DNA of 64,000 bases from Streptomyces sp. F001 (GTDB lineage: Bacteria; Actinomycetota; Actinomycetes; Streptomycetales; Streptomycetaceae), in NCBI RefSeq assembly GCF_004187715.1, contig NZ_QZWF01000006.1, positions 1-64,000 of the forward strand. The letters run 5' to 3'. The notes under the pieces were generated by a model. It made no database searches. It was given only the letters and a program-made list of their open reading frames with translations, and had not been told where the DNA came from. Positions 53,717-62,374 of this stretch are shown one piece after another (within the stretch, counting starts at the first letter, position 1; every line of letters begins with the position of its first letter). The position numbers and the translations under genes are program-made.

Positions 53717-54288
53717 TGAGTGCACCCGAGAAGGACCTGCGGACCCGTCTGGTCGACATAGGCGTGGAACTGGTCGCCGATGAAGGTGTGCATGCGCTCA
53801 CCCTGCGCGAGATCGCCCGCCGCGCCGGCGTCTCGCACGGCGCCCCTCGCCGCCACTTCCCCACCCACCTGGAACTGCTGTCCGCCATCGCGCGCCGCGG
53901 CTTCGCCGAGCTGGCCGACCGGACGACGACTGTGGCCGACGGGGACCCGCGTACGCAGCTCGAACAACTGACCCGGATCTACCTGGAGTTCGCCTTCGAC
54001 AACCCCGGCATGTATGAGCTGATGTTCCGTCACGATCTGCTGGAGAGCGGCCACCTGGGCCTCCGGGACACCAGCCTGCCGCTGTTCGGTGTCCTGGTGG
54101 ACCTGGTCGGCCGGGCCCGCCCCGACGTGGACGCGCGGGCCGTCGCGGGCGCGCTGTGGGCGCAGCTGCACGGCATCGCCCAGCTGTGGGGCTGGGGCAG
54201 CCTCCAACTCGCCACGGGCGCCGACGACTTCCTGCCCCTGCTGCACACCGCCCTCGACGCCCACCTCGGCCCCGGCGGCGAGCGGTGA
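53716..54288 (+). CDS. TetR-family regulator of the adjacent MFS exporter
   Basis: The 190-residue protein has the HTH block RLVDIGVELVADEGVHALTLREIARRAGVSHGAPRRHFPTHLELLSAIARRGFAEL and a TetR_C-type ligand domain (VAGALWAQLHGIAQLWGWGSL). Its mRNA has almost no leader after the operator that covers its start codon. Its stop overlaps the exporter start (GTGA), so both are cotranscribed and coregulated, as in many drug-responsive TetR/MFS pairs. Confidence 0.9.
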   Translation: MSAPEKDLRTRLVDIGVELVADEGVHALTLREIARRAGVSHGAPRRHFPTHLELLSAIARRGFAELADRTTTVADGDPRTQLEQLTRIYLEFAFDNPGMYELMFRHDLLESGHLGLRDTSLPLFGVLVDLVGRARPDVDARAVAGALWAQLHGIAQLWGWGSLQLATGADDFLPLLHTALDAHLGPGGER

Positions 54289-55652
54289 ACCGCCGGCTGA
54301 CGCTGGCGAGCAGCGTGGCCGGGGCCGCGCTCGTCGCTCTCGACGGCACGGTGCTCACCATCGCGCAGCCCACCCTGCAGCGGGACCTCGGCGCGTCGTT
54401 CGCGCAGGTCCAGTGGACCAGCACCGGCTATCTGATCGCGGTGGCCGCCCTGCTGGTGTTCGCCGGGCGGCTCGGCGACCGGTACGGGCACCGGCGCCTG
54501 TTCGCTACGGGCATGGTCGGCTTCGGCGTCACCTCGGCCGCGATCGGCCTGGCGCCCGGCGTCGGCTGGGTGATCGGGCTGCGGATCGCGCAGGGAGTCT
54601 TCGGCGCCCTGCTCCAGCCGGCCACGCTCGGCATGCTGCGCGCCACCTACCCGCCCGACCGGCTGCGAACGCCCCTCGCGGTGCGCACCGGCGCCATCGG
54701 GCTGGCGGCCGCCGCGGGGCCGGTCGTGGGCGGGGCGCTGGTGGACTTGCTGGGCTGGCGCTCGGTGTTCTTCGTCAACGTCGTCCCCGCCCTGGTCTTC
54801 GGTGTGCTCGCCCTGACGGCGGGGAGGCCGGAACGCCGGACGGCCACCGTGCGGCTGGACCCGCCGGGTGCGCTGATGCTCGCGGTGAGCCTGGCCTGCC
54901 TGGTGCACGCCCTGATCGCACTGCCGGAGACCGGCCGGGCGGCCGTCGGCTGGATCGGAGCGGCGGTCGCCGGTGCGGCGTTCGTCCGGCATGAGCGCCG
55001 TACCGCCGCCCCGCTGGTGCCACCGGAGGTCGTCGGCTCGACGGGGGTCGCTGCGGCGCTCGGGGTGCTGGTGGCGGCGTCGGCGGCACTGCTCGGCACG
55101 CTGTTCGTGGGCACATATGTCCTGCAGGGCGTGCTTGGCCTCGACCCCTTGCGCAGCGCCCTGGTCAGTCTGCCGCTGGCGGTGCTGATGGTGGTGGCGG
55201 CACCGGTGTGCGCGGTGCTGCTGCGCCGGGCCGGCCCCCGGCGCACGACGGTGGCGGCGATGGCCGTCCTGACCGTCGGCATCCTGGTGCTCTCCGCGGC
55301 CTCGGCCACGCTCACGCTGTGCTGCGGTTTCGCCCTGCTCGGCGCAGGGTTCGGCACGGTGATGGTGGCGGCGACCCATGTCGTCGTACGCCGTGCCCCG
55401 GTCGAGTCGGCAGGCGTGGCGGGCGGTCTGCAGCAGACGGCGATGAACATCGGGCCGGTGCTGGGCGTGGCAGTGGCGGCCACGCTCCTGGGCACCGGCG
55501 GGACCGGCGTGGCCCTGGCCGTCCTCGCCGTCGTGGCCGCGGCCGGGGCCGTGGCGGCCCTGGTGCTGCCGGGCAGGGACGACGAGGAGTCCGCACGTCA
55601 GACGCATCGCGGCCGTCCGGCGGACCGTTTGCGGATTGCTGCGCGACGATGA
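54285..55652 (+). CDS. MFS multidrug exporter, DHA2 type
   Basis: The 455-residue membrane protein matches the 14-segment drug:H+ antiporter group: LVALDGTVLTIAQPTLQRDLGAS (motif D1), GRLGDRYGHRRLF (motif A), RIAQGVFGALLQPATLGML and GPVVGGALVDLLGWRSVFFVNV (motif C). It starts at a GTG overlapping the TetR stop. It probably exports an antibiotic or other toxic compound that also acts as ligand of the TetR protein. The frame is open further upstream, but that part lies inside the TetR gene. Confidence 0.9.
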   Translation: MNRRLTLASSVAGAALVALDGTVLTIAQPTLQRDLGASFAQVQWTSTGYLIAVAALLVFAGRLGDRYGHRRLFATGMVGFGVTSAAIGLAPGVGWVIGLRIAQGVFGALLQPATLGMLRATYPPDRLRTPLAVRTGAIGLAAAAGPVVGGALVDLLGWRSVFFVNVVPALVFGVLALTAGRPERRTATVRLDPPGALMLAVSLACLVHALIALPETGRAAVGWIGAAVAGAAFVRHERRTAAPLVPPEVVGSTGVAAALGVLVAASAALLGTLFVGTYVLQGVLGLDPLRSALVSLPLAVLMVVAAPVCAVLLRRAGPRRTTVAAMAVLTVGILVLSAASATLTLCCGFALLGAGFGTVMVAATHVVVRRAPVESAGVAGGLQQTAMNIGPVLGVAVAATLLGTGGTGVALAVLAVVAAAGAVAALVLPGRDDEESARQTHRGRPADRLRIAARR

Positions 55653-55711
55653 GGTCTGAGGGCGCGTGGGCGGGGTATCCCGATCGCACTCGACGGACCC
55701 GGAGGCGAGCG

Positions 55712-56944
55712 ATGGCACAGTTGCGGCAAGAGGTCGACCCGAGCGAGGCCGGGCTGGACGCGAAGGCGCTGGACCGCCTCGACCAGCACTTCGCCCACTA
55801 CGTCGACGAGGGCCGGCTGCCCGGCTTCCTCGTCTGCGTGGCCCGCGGCGGCCGGGTCGCCCACCTCACGACGCACGGCCGCCGCGACATCGCCGCCGGA
55901 CTCCCCGTCGAGCCCGACACGCTCTGGCGGATCTACTCCATGACCAAGCCGGTCACCGCGGTCGCCGCGCTGCTGCTGATGGAGGAGGGGCGGCTCTCGC
56001 TCGACGACCCGGTCGCCCGTCACCTCCCCGCCTTCGCCGACGCGCGGGTGTACGAGAGCGGCTCCGGCACAGACACCAGAACCCGCCCCGCCGCCGGGCC
56101 GATACTCGTCCGGCATCTGATGACCCACACCGCGGGCCTGACCTTCGGCTTCTACCACACCCACCCCGTCGACGCCCTCTACCGCGAGGCCGGTCTGGAG
56201 TCATCGGTGCCGCCGGGCGCGAACCTCGCCGAGACGATCGAGGTGTACGCGAGCCTGCCGCTGCAGTTCGAACCGGGCACGCAGTGGAACTACTCGGTGG
56301 CCAGCAACGTCCTCGGCCGGGTCATCGAGGTGGTCTCCGGGCAGCCGCTGGACGTGTTCTTCGCCGAGCGGATCTTCGGCCCGCTGGGGATGCCGGACGC
56401 CGGATTCGAGGTCACCGGCGAACAGGCGGGCCGACTGGCCGAGTTGTACGGGGAGAAGGAGGACGGCACCGGAATCGAGCCGATCCCCGGACTGCCGCTG
56501 CACGGGCGGCCGCGGTTCCTGTCGGGCAGCGGCGGCATGGTGGCCGGCGCCTACGACGTGCACCGTTTCACGGAGCTGCTGCGCCGCCGCGGTGAGCTCG
56601 ACGGCACCCGTCTCCTCACCCCCGAGACCGTGGACCTGATGACCGCCAACCACCTCCCCGGCGGTGCCGACCTGCGCGCCTTCGGCAGCCGCCCCGCCCA
56701 TGACGAGCCCGGCAACGACGGGGTCGGCTTCGGCTTCGGCGTGTCCGTGGTGATCGACCCCGACCGGACGATCGCGCCCGCCGGGCTCGGCACGTACGGC
56801 TGGAGCGGCGTGGCGACCACGACGTTCTGGGTCGACCCGACCCGCGACCTGACCGTGCAGTTTCTGACGCAGGTGCGCCCGCGCACCTCGCACACGATGT
56901 TCCGGGACCTCAAGCAGCTGATCCACGACGCGGTGACGGACTGA
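55712..56944 (+). CDS. Serine hydrolase of the class C beta-lactamase/EstB family
   Basis: The 410-residue protein has the catalytic SMTK at 76-79 (Ser76, Lys79), the second-motif Tyr as YSV at 194-196, and a YGWSG block replacing the KTG motif near the C-terminus. This pattern is typical of EstB-like esterases and carboxypeptidase relatives. There is no signal peptide, so it is cytoplasmic and more likely an esterase than a true beta-lactamase. The ATG follows GGAGG at a good distance. It is 59 bases after the exporter and may be expressed alone. Confidence 0.88.
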   Translation: MAQLRQEVDPSEAGLDAKALDRLDQHFAHYVDEGRLPGFLVCVARGGRVAHLTTHGRRDIAAGLPVEPDTLWRIYSMTKPVTAVAALLLMEEGRLSLDDPVARHLPAFADARVYESGSGTDTRTRPAAGPILVRHLMTHTAGLTFGFYHTHPVDALYREAGLESSVPPGANLAETIEVYASLPLQFEPGTQWNYSVASNVLGRVIEVVSGQPLDVFFAERIFGPLGMPDAGFEVTGEQAGRLAELYGEKEDGTGIEPIPGLPLHGRPRFLSGSGGMVAGAYDVHRFTELLRRRGELDGTRLLTPETVDLMTANHLPGGADLRAFGSRPAHDEPGNDGVGFGFGVSVVIDPDRTIAPAGLGTYGWSGVATTTFWVDPTRDLTVQFLTQVRPRTSHTMFRDLKQLIHDAVTD

Positions 56945-56975
56945 CCGTTTCAGCGCGTGAGCGGCCCCGGCGGGT

Positions 56976-56999
56976 CGCCCCGGCCCGGACGCCGGGGCG
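56976..56999. terminator. Bidirectional hairpin between esterase and cyclohydrolase genes
   Basis: CGCCCCGGC at 56976-56984 and its complement at 56991-56999 close a six-base loop. It is in the 85-base gap between two convergent genes and can serve both. Confidence 0.65.
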
Positions 57000-57029
57000 G
57001 TCTCCCGTCAGGACGCGTGCCGCGCCGGC

Positions 57030-57689
57030 TCAGGACCAGTGCGCCACCGCGTCCAGGTGCGGCAGATGATGGTCCAGTCGCTCCCGCTTCGTCCGCAGAT
57101 ACGTGATGTTGTTCTCGCACGGCGGGATCAGCAGCGGAACCTCCTCGGCGACCTGGATGCCGTGCCGCAGCAACGCCTCCCGCTTGCGCGGGTTGTTGGA
57201 CATCAGGCGCACCGAACGCACCCCCAGGTCGCGCAGGATCTCGGCGGCGACACCGTAGTCGCGGGCGTCCACCGGCAGGCCGAGGGCGAGGTTGGCCTCG
57301 ACGGTGTCCAGGCCCTCGGCCTGCAGGGCCATCGCGCGCAGCTTGGCGAGCAGCCCGATACCGCGGCCCTCGTGCCCTCTGAGGTAGACGACGATGCCGC
57401 GTCCCTCGGCGACGACGGCACGCAGCGCGGAGGCCAGCTGGTCACCGCACTCGCAGTGCTGCGAGCCGAAGGCGTCCCCGGTCAGGCACTCCGAGTGCAG
57501 TCGGGTGAGAACGTCGTCGGTGCCGATGTCGCCGTAGACCAGGGCCACTTGCTCGTCACCACGGTCGTGGTCCAGATAGCCGACCGCACTGAATTCGCCG
57601 TACACGGTGGGCAAGGGGGCATTCACAACGCGTTCCACGCCCGTGCGCTGCGGTGACTTCTTGCCGATTACGCCAAGGTTTTCTGTCAT
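57030..57689 (-). CDS. Atypical GTP cyclohydrolase II with Met in place of the catalytic Tyr (SCO6655-like)
   Basis: From ATG 57689 the protein is 219 residues. Zinc ligands are intact: Cys68, Cys79 and Cys81 in SECLTGDAFGSQHCECGDQL. GRGIVVYLRGHEGRGIGLLAKLRAMALQ carries the GTP site, but where E. coli RibA has its catalytic Tyr105 (KIRAYALQ) this protein has Met120. I recall that one of three S. coelicolor homologues with exactly Met120 opens GTP without deformylation, releasing the formylated pyrimidine FAPy instead of the riboflavin precursor. I infer the same here. It is unlikely to serve riboflavin synthesis. It faces the creatininase-family gene across only 41 bases. Confidence 0.92.
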   Translation of the reverse strand: MTENLGVIGKKSPQRTGVERVVNAPLPTVYGEFSAVGYLDHDRGDEQVALVYGDIGTDDVLTRLHSECLTGDAFGSQHCECGDQLASALRAVVAEGRGIVVYLRGHEGRGIGLLAKLRAMALQAEGLDTVEANLALGLPVDARDYGVAAEILRDLGVRSVRLMSNNPRKREALLRHGIQVAEEVPLLIPPCENNITYLRTKRERLDHHLPHLDAVAHWS

Positions 57690-57730
57690 GATTCTCGAGT
57701 TCCTATGCAGAGACGAAAGGCCGGGAAAAA

Positions 57731-58510
57731 ATGAGTGGTTCGGGAACGCGGTCGGTGACACACGCTCTGGTGCCGTCCGACACCACGGAGGACGTACGCG
57801 CGCGCGGAGCCGGTGTCTCACGACAGGTCGCCGTCCTTCCCGTCGGCAGCTTCGAGCAGCACGGTCCGTTCCTTCCGCTGGCGACCGACACGCTCGTCGC
57901 CTGCGCGATCGCCCGGGAGATCGCCGACGTGTACCCGGTGCACCTCCTCCCTCCGGTGACGGTCTCCTGCTCGCACGAGCACGCCGCCTGGCCGGGGACC
58001 GTCAGCATCTCCTCAGTGACCCTTCATGCGGTGGTACGGGACATGGCGGCGTCGCTCCGCCGGTCGGGCGTCGAGGCCCTGGTCCTGGTCAACGGGCACG
58101 GCGGAAACTACGTCCTGGGCAACGTCGTTCAGGAGTCCTCCGCGCGGGGCGAGACCATGGCGCTGTTCCCGGCCGCGGAGGACTGGGAGGCGGCAAGGGA
58201 GCGGGCCGGGGTGCGGACCTCGCTGCTCACCGACATGCACGCGGGGGAAATCGAGACCTCCATCCTTCTGCACACTCATCCGGAATTGGTCCGGCCCGGT
58301 TATGAGAGCGCCGATTTCGTCGCGGACGACCGGCGCCAGCTGCTCACCCTGGGCATGTCCGCATATACCGATTCGGGTGTCATAGGCCGTCCTTCACTCG
58401 GAGCCGCGGAAAAGGGGAAGGAGCTGCTGGCGAGTCTGGCCGAGTCGTTCGGCGCGTATTTCAAGGTGCTCACCTCGCCATCGGCCCCGGCGGGGGGCGA
58501 GCGCGGGTAG
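57731..58510 (+). CDS. Creatininase-family metallohydrolase, probable FAPy deformylase (ArfB-like)
   Basis: This 259-residue creatininase-fold amidohydrolase has the metal motifs GSFEQHGPFLPLATDT, VNGHGGNYVLG and TDMHAGEIETS. In archaea, members of this family (ArfB) remove the formyl group from FAPy after a GTP cyclohydrolase that does not deformylate. Being divergent from the Met120 cyclohydrolase, it is an excellent candidate for that step. MftE-type peptidases are also in this family, but no mycofactocin genes are near. Its 3' end overlaps the convergent membrane-protein frame by 211 bases. Confidence 0.87.
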   Translation: MSGSGTRSVTHALVPSDTTEDVRARGAGVSRQVAVLPVGSFEQHGPFLPLATDTLVACAIAREIADVYPVHLLPPVTVSCSHEHAAWPGTVSISSVTLHAVVRDMAASLRRSGVEALVLVNGHGGNYVLGNVVQESSARGETMALFPAAEDWEAARERAGVRTSLLTDMHAGEIETSILLHTHPELVRPGYESADFVADDRRQLLTLGMSAYTDSGVIGRPSLGAAEKGKELLASLAESFGAYFKVLTSPSAPAGGERG

Positions 58511-59637
58511 TCGCCGTCGGGTGCGTGGCCCGGTTCCGCGTCCGGTACGACGGTCGCGGAACCGGCGCGCAGGCTCGCACACCAGCGGGCAACCAGGACG
58601 AGGGCGCCCGGCAGACTCGCCACGAAGCTCAGCACGCCGTACACGACGGCGACAGCAAGTCCGTTGCCCGCGCCCAGCCCGGCGGCGCCGAACGCCCAGG
58701 CGGTGACGCCCTCCCTCGGGCCCCATCCGCCGACATTGAGCGGCAGGCTCATCGCCAGCAGCGCAAGCACCGCGAGCGGCAGCAGTACGGTCACGGAGGC
58801 GGACGTTCCGGCGACCCGGGCGGCGAGCAGGAACATCACGACATAGCCGGCGAGGACGACGACGGACGAACCGACGACGCCCGGGCCGTTGCGGCGGGAC
58901 AGCAGGGCCTCGCGTGCCTCGTCGAGCAGCGCAGGGCGGCGGGTGGACGGCGTCCGGTTCATGCGCACGGCGAGCACGATCGCGAGCGCGCCCAGCGCGG
59001 CGAACGCCAGCAGCACGGCGACGTGCCGGGCCCCGGCCATGACCGGGGACGGGACGGTCAGCAGGACGGCCACGCCTGCCACGGCCAGCACGGCCTGACC
59101 GGCGGTCCGTTCAAGGACCACCGAGCGCACGCCGCGGCCCAGATCACCGGCGCTCCGCCCGTGCCGTACGGCGCGGTGCACATCGCCGAGGACGCCGCCG
59201 GGCAGGGCGGCGTTCAGGAACAGCGCACGGTAGTAGTCGGCGACGGCCGGCCCGAACGGCAGCCGGATCCGCAGCCCCCGGGCCACCAACTGCCAACGCC
59301 AGGCGCTGAACACGGTGGTGAACAGGCCGATCCCGACCGCCGCGACCAGCGTGAACGCATCGATCCGCCGCAGCCCGTCCAGGAAGACACCGGTACCGAG
59401 GCGCCACAACAGGACGGCGAGGATGACGACACCGGCGATCGTGCCGAGATGGGCACGCAGGGCACGCCCGCGGCGGGGGCGGTCGGACGGGGCGCCGGTG
59501 ACGTCCGGGCCGGGCCGCAGGGGCGTCGACGGGGCATCGGACGGGCGAGGGGTCACCGCGGGACCACCGTGGAGCGGCCTCGCCGTCCCGGGCCTGGGCA
59601 TCGGCAGCGTGACCGCGTGCGCCGTCCGCGCGCTCAT
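58300..59637 (-). CDS. Flippase-like integral membrane protein (lysylphosphatidylglycerol synthase TM/UPF0104 type)
   Basis: The protein has a Pro- and Arg-rich N-terminal tail followed by about seven to eight membrane segments (HLGTIAGVVILAVLLWRLG, IDAFTLVAAVGIGLFTTVFSAWRW, DYYRALFLNAALPGGVLGDVHRAVRHG, SVVVLAGYVVMFLLA, LPLNVGGWGPREGVTAWAFG). The GGxxGD and GGWGPREG motifs are typical of the UPF0104/LPG-synthase membrane domain, often linked to lipid or lipid-sugar flipping. The frame as read is 445 residues, and its last 70 or so codons are antisense to the creatininase gene and look non-native. The true C-terminus may have lost its stop. It overlaps the methyltransferase by ATGA. Confidence 0.78.
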   Translation of the reverse strand: MSARTAHAVTLPMPRPGTARPLHGGPAVTPRPSDAPSTPLRPGPDVTGAPSDRPRRGRALRAHLGTIAGVVILAVLLWRLGTGVFLDGLRRIDAFTLVAAVGIGLFTTVFSAWRWQLVARGLRIRLPFGPAVADYYRALFLNAALPGGVLGDVHRAVRHGRSAGDLGRGVRSVVLERTAGQAVLAVAGVAVLLTVPSPVMAGARHVAVLLAFAALGALAIVLAVRMNRTPSTRRPALLDEAREALLSRRNGPGVVGSSVVVLAGYVVMFLLAARVAGTSASVTVLLPLAVLALLAMSLPLNVGGWGPREGVTAWAFGAAGLGAGNGLAVAVVYGVLSFVASLPGALVLVARWCASLRAGSATVVPDAEPGHAPDGDYPRSPPAGADGEVSTLKYAPNDSARLASSSFPFSAAPSEGRPMTPESVYADMPRVSSWRRSSATKSALS

Positions 59638-60701
59638 GACGCTCCGCCCGTCGGCCGGGCCAGCGCCAGGAGGTCGCTGTGGTGGACGACGACGCGCAAC
59701 TCGCCCGCGGCGCAGGCGGCCAGGCGGGCCGCCAGGTACTTCTGGGCGCGCGCCGCCAGTTCCGGGCGTTGCTCGACCGCCGCGCCGACCCAGCCGCGCA
59801 GCCACTGCGCCGTGAGCGAGGCCTCGTCCGGGCCGAGCTTCCACGGGCTGGGCTGCACCCGTACGGTCGCCCCGTGGTCGGCGAACGCCTCGCACGCCAC
59901 CGTGATCGCGTCCGGGCCGAGCAGGCCGCTGCGGCGCTGGTGGGCGTTGAACGCCTCGGTGATCTCCGCGTCGAGCGGGTCGCCCGGGGTGAGGTCGACG
60001 CGGCCGACCACGGACAGCGTCAGCAGTGCCGGGCAGCCGGCCCCGGCGCAGGCGGCGGCGAGGGTGTCGACCTCCTCCCGGGTGAGGACGTCGAGCAGCG
60101 CGGACGCCGTCACCAGGGACGCTCCGGCCAGGGCGTCCGGGGTGAGGCGGGCGACGTCACCGCGGCGTGTCTCGACGGTGACCCGGCTGCCGTCGGCGGC
60201 GGAACGCGGGGAGCCGACGGCGGCGAAGTGCAGGAGGTAGGGGTCGCGGTCGTGGAGGATCCAGTGCTGGGCGCCGTCCAGCCGGGGGGCGAGCCAACGG
60301 CCCATCGAGCCGGTGCCGCAGCCCAGGTCGTGCACGACGAACCCGTCCGCCCGTCCCGACAGGTTGGCGAGCCGGATGCGCAAGGGGTCGAGCAGTTCGG
60401 CCGCCCGCGCGGCCGCGTCGGCCCCCTCCCGCAGCTCCAGCCACTCGGGCGCGTACCGGGGCGGCTCGTCGGGATCGGCGTCACGCAACCGCACGGTGGG
60501 CCGCTCACCGGGGCGCGAGACGGGACCAGCACCGGCACTGACGGCCTCGCCGGGAGCCGCAGCAACGGGCCCGTCCTGGGGGTCGGCCTCCCCTGCGGCC
60601 GGAGCCGCCTGCGCACTCCCCCCGCTCTCCTCGCCCCGCGGTCCCGGCTGGGCCGGGATCCTCGCGGCGGCTCCCTGCGCAGCCGTCGGCGTGCTCCTCA
60701 T
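59634..60701 (-). CDS. SAM-dependent methyltransferase, class I
   Basis: From ATG 60701 (GGAGGG four bases upstream) the protein is 355 residues. An Ala/Pro-rich N-terminal tail of about 70 residues leads to APEWLELREGADAAARA and the SAM motif VVHDLGCGTGSMGRWLAPRL; ASLVTASALLDVL and ALLTLSVVGRVDLTPGDPLD follow. It would methylate a small molecule made by the cluster. The gene overlaps both neighbours by ATGA, so it is fixed in the operon PTPS-GT-MT-flippase. Its substrate and target atom are unknown. Confidence 0.87.
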   Translation of the reverse strand: MRSTPTAAQGAAARIPAQPGPRGEESGGSAQAAPAAGEADPQDGPVAAAPGEAVSAGAGPVSRPGERPTVRLRDADPDEPPRYAPEWLELREGADAAARAAELLDPLRIRLANLSGRADGFVVHDLGCGTGSMGRWLAPRLDGAQHWILHDRDPYLLHFAAVGSPRSAADGSRVTVETRRGDVARLTPDALAGASLVTASALLDVLTREEVDTLAAACAGAGCPALLTLSVVGRVDLTPGDPLDAEITEAFNAHQRRSGLLGPDAITVACEAFADHGATVRVQPSPWKLGPDEASLTAQWLRGWVGAAVEQRPELAARAQKYLAARLAACAAGELRVVVHHSDLLALARPTGGAS

Positions 60702-61879
60702 GCTGCCCTCCGGGGTTCGTTCGGGAGTCGGCCCAGTACGCCGGCCAGGTTCTTCGCCGTGGTCGCCCAGCCGTCGAGTGCGGCGCGGCGGCTGCGGGCG
60801 GCGGACTTCAGGCGGCGCCGTACGTCGGCCTCGCCGAACCAGCCGCGCAACTCGGCGGCGAGGGCCGCCGGGTCCTCCGGCGGGACGAGGATGCCGGGGA
60901 CGCCGCCGTCGGGGGCGCGGCCGACCGCTTCGGGAAGGCCGCCGACGTCCGTGGCCAGCACCGGGATACCGCGCGCGAGGGCCTCCGTGACCGCCATGCC
61001 GTAGGTCTCGGCGTAGGAGGCGAGGACCATGAGGTCGGCGGTGGCGTAGCTGGCGTCGAGTTCGGCGCCGGCCTGGGGGCCCGCGAGGTGGATGCGGTCC
61101 TGCAGGCCGTACTTCCTGATCAGGGTGCGCAACTGCGTGACGTACTCCGGGTCCTGGCCGAGTCCGCCCACGCACACACAGCTCCACGGCAGGTCGGTCA
61201 CCGTGGCGAGCGCCTCGACGAGCCGGTGCTGTCCCTTGCGCGGGGTGACCGCGGCGACGCACAGCAGTCGTGAGACACCGTCGGTTCCGGAGGCGAGGGG
61301 CGCGATGTCGGCGCCGGGGGCGGCGACATGGACCCGGTCGGGAGCGAGGCCGTGGTGGGCGACGAGTCGGCGGACCGCCCAGTCGCTGGTGGCGATCACC
61401 GCCCCGACGGCCCTGAGGACCGTGCGTTCCCTGGCGTCCAGCTCGGCCGCCATGGCGGGCGCGAGGCCCGTCTCGTCGCCGAGGGGGAGGTGGACGAGAA
61501 CCGCGATGCGCAGCCGTTCGGCCTCGGGGACGACGATCTCGGGGACGCCGCAGGCGACCAGCCCGTCGAGGAGTACGACCGAACCGTCCGGAAACTCCCC
61601 GAGTCTGCGGGCGAGTTCCGTACGAGCCTCGGCCCCCGGCCGGGGCCACGACCCGTCGACCACCGCCTTGCGGACCTGCCAGCCGAAGCCGGCCAGGTCC
61701 AGACAGACCCGCCGGTCATAGGCGTTGCCGCCGCTCGGAGTGGCCGGGTCGTCCACGCCGCCCGGCATGACGAAGTGCACGGTACGCAGGGACATGGGGA
61801 TGATCTCGCCGTTCTTCGGGGCGGCGGGCTGTGCGGGGACGAAGGCGAGGGGCGACTTCTCCATGGTCGTGTCGGTCAC
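60698..61879 (-). CDS. Glycosyltransferase, GT4 family
   Basis: The 393-residue GT-B enzyme has the N-terminal acceptor domain (RTVHFVMPGGVDDPATPSGGNAYDRRV, VIATSDWAVRRLV) and the C-terminal nucleotide-sugar domain (LLCVAAVTPRKGQHRLVEAL, VLASYAETYGMAVTEALARGIPVLATDVGG, the E-x7-E motif). GT4 enzymes are retaining. No signal peptide; it is cytoplasmic or membrane-peripheral. Start and stop overlap the neighbouring genes by four bases each. It probably glycosylates the pyrimidine- or pterin-derived intermediate or a lipid carrier; this is inferred. Confidence 0.92.
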   Translation of the reverse strand: MTDTTMEKSPLAFVPAQPAAPKNGEIIPMSLRTVHFVMPGGVDDPATPSGGNAYDRRVCLDLAGFGWQVRKAVVDGSWPRPGAEARTELARRLGEFPDGSVVLLDGLVACGVPEIVVPEAERLRIAVLVHLPLGDETGLAPAMAAELDARERTVLRAVGAVIATSDWAVRRLVAHHGLAPDRVHVAAPGADIAPLASGTDGVSRLLCVAAVTPRKGQHRLVEALATVTDLPWSCVCVGGLGQDPEYVTQLRTLIRKYGLQDRIHLAGPQAGAELDASYATADLMVLASYAETYGMAVTEALARGIPVLATDVGGLPEAVGRAPDGGVPGILVPPEDPAALAAELRGWFGEADVRRRLKSAARSRRAALDGWATTAKNLAGVLGRLPNEPRRAA

Positions 61880-62274
61880 AGGGCACGCTCGTAACTCGCC
61901 CAGGCGACATGCGACTCGTGCAGCGTGACCGTGATGCCCGCCAGTCCCTTGGCGCCCTCGCCCAGCGAACCCTTCTCGATCCGCTCGGCGAGCCGGTCGG
62001 CGATGACCTTCGCCAGGAACTCGGTGGAGGTGTTGATCCCGGCGAAGTCGGGTTCGTTGTCGAGGTTGCGGTAGTTCAGCTCGGCGACGACCGCGCCGAG
62101 CTCCTGTGTGGCCAGTCCGATGTCGACGACGATGTTGTCGTCGTCCAGCTGCTCGCGCCGGAACGTTGCGTCCACCAGGAACGTCGCTCCGTGCAGGCGC
62201 TGCGCGGGCCCGAAGACCTCGCCGCGGAAGCTGTGGGCGATCATGATGTGATCGCGGACGGTGACACTGAACAA
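61876..62274 (-). CDS. 6-pyruvoyltetrahydropterin synthase/QueD homologue lacking catalytic residues (SCO6650-like)
   Basis: I start this at TTG 62274 (GGAGGG seven bases upstream; FSVTVRDHIMIAHSF), not at the earlier in-frame codon, giving 132 residues. It has the T-fold pattern, but zinc/active-site positions are changed. The usual HGHxY reads HGATF, the catalytic Cys before it is missing (GPAQRLHG), and the LDHxxLN motif is LNYRNLD. The pterin-anchoring Glu remains (TLHESHVAWASYE). I recall that the S. coelicolor homologue SCO6650 has the fold and a pterin-like pocket but no zinc and no synthase activity. This appears to be its orthologue, so it catalyses another reaction or binds ligand. 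Confidence 0.88.
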   Translation of the reverse strand: MFSVTVRDHIMIAHSFRGEVFGPAQRLHGATFLVDATFRREQLDDDNIVVDIGLATQELGAVVAELNYRNLDNEPDFAGINTSTEFLAKVIADRLAERIEKGSLGEGAKGLAGITVTLHESHVAWASYERAL

Positions 62275-62374
62275 CGGACGACCCTCCAGGTGCGGGGCAT
62301 GGATGCCGAGTAGTACGGCTGCTGTCCTTCCCATGTTCAGCGGCTCGTACGTCTTTTCTGAGGTCAGGCTCCCG

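Noticed and set aside
57690..57730. FMN riboswitch upstream of the GTP cyclohydrolase gene
   Set aside because: Only 41 bases separate it from the divergent gene, and none of the conserved riboswitch elements are present. This also fits a role outside riboflavin supply.
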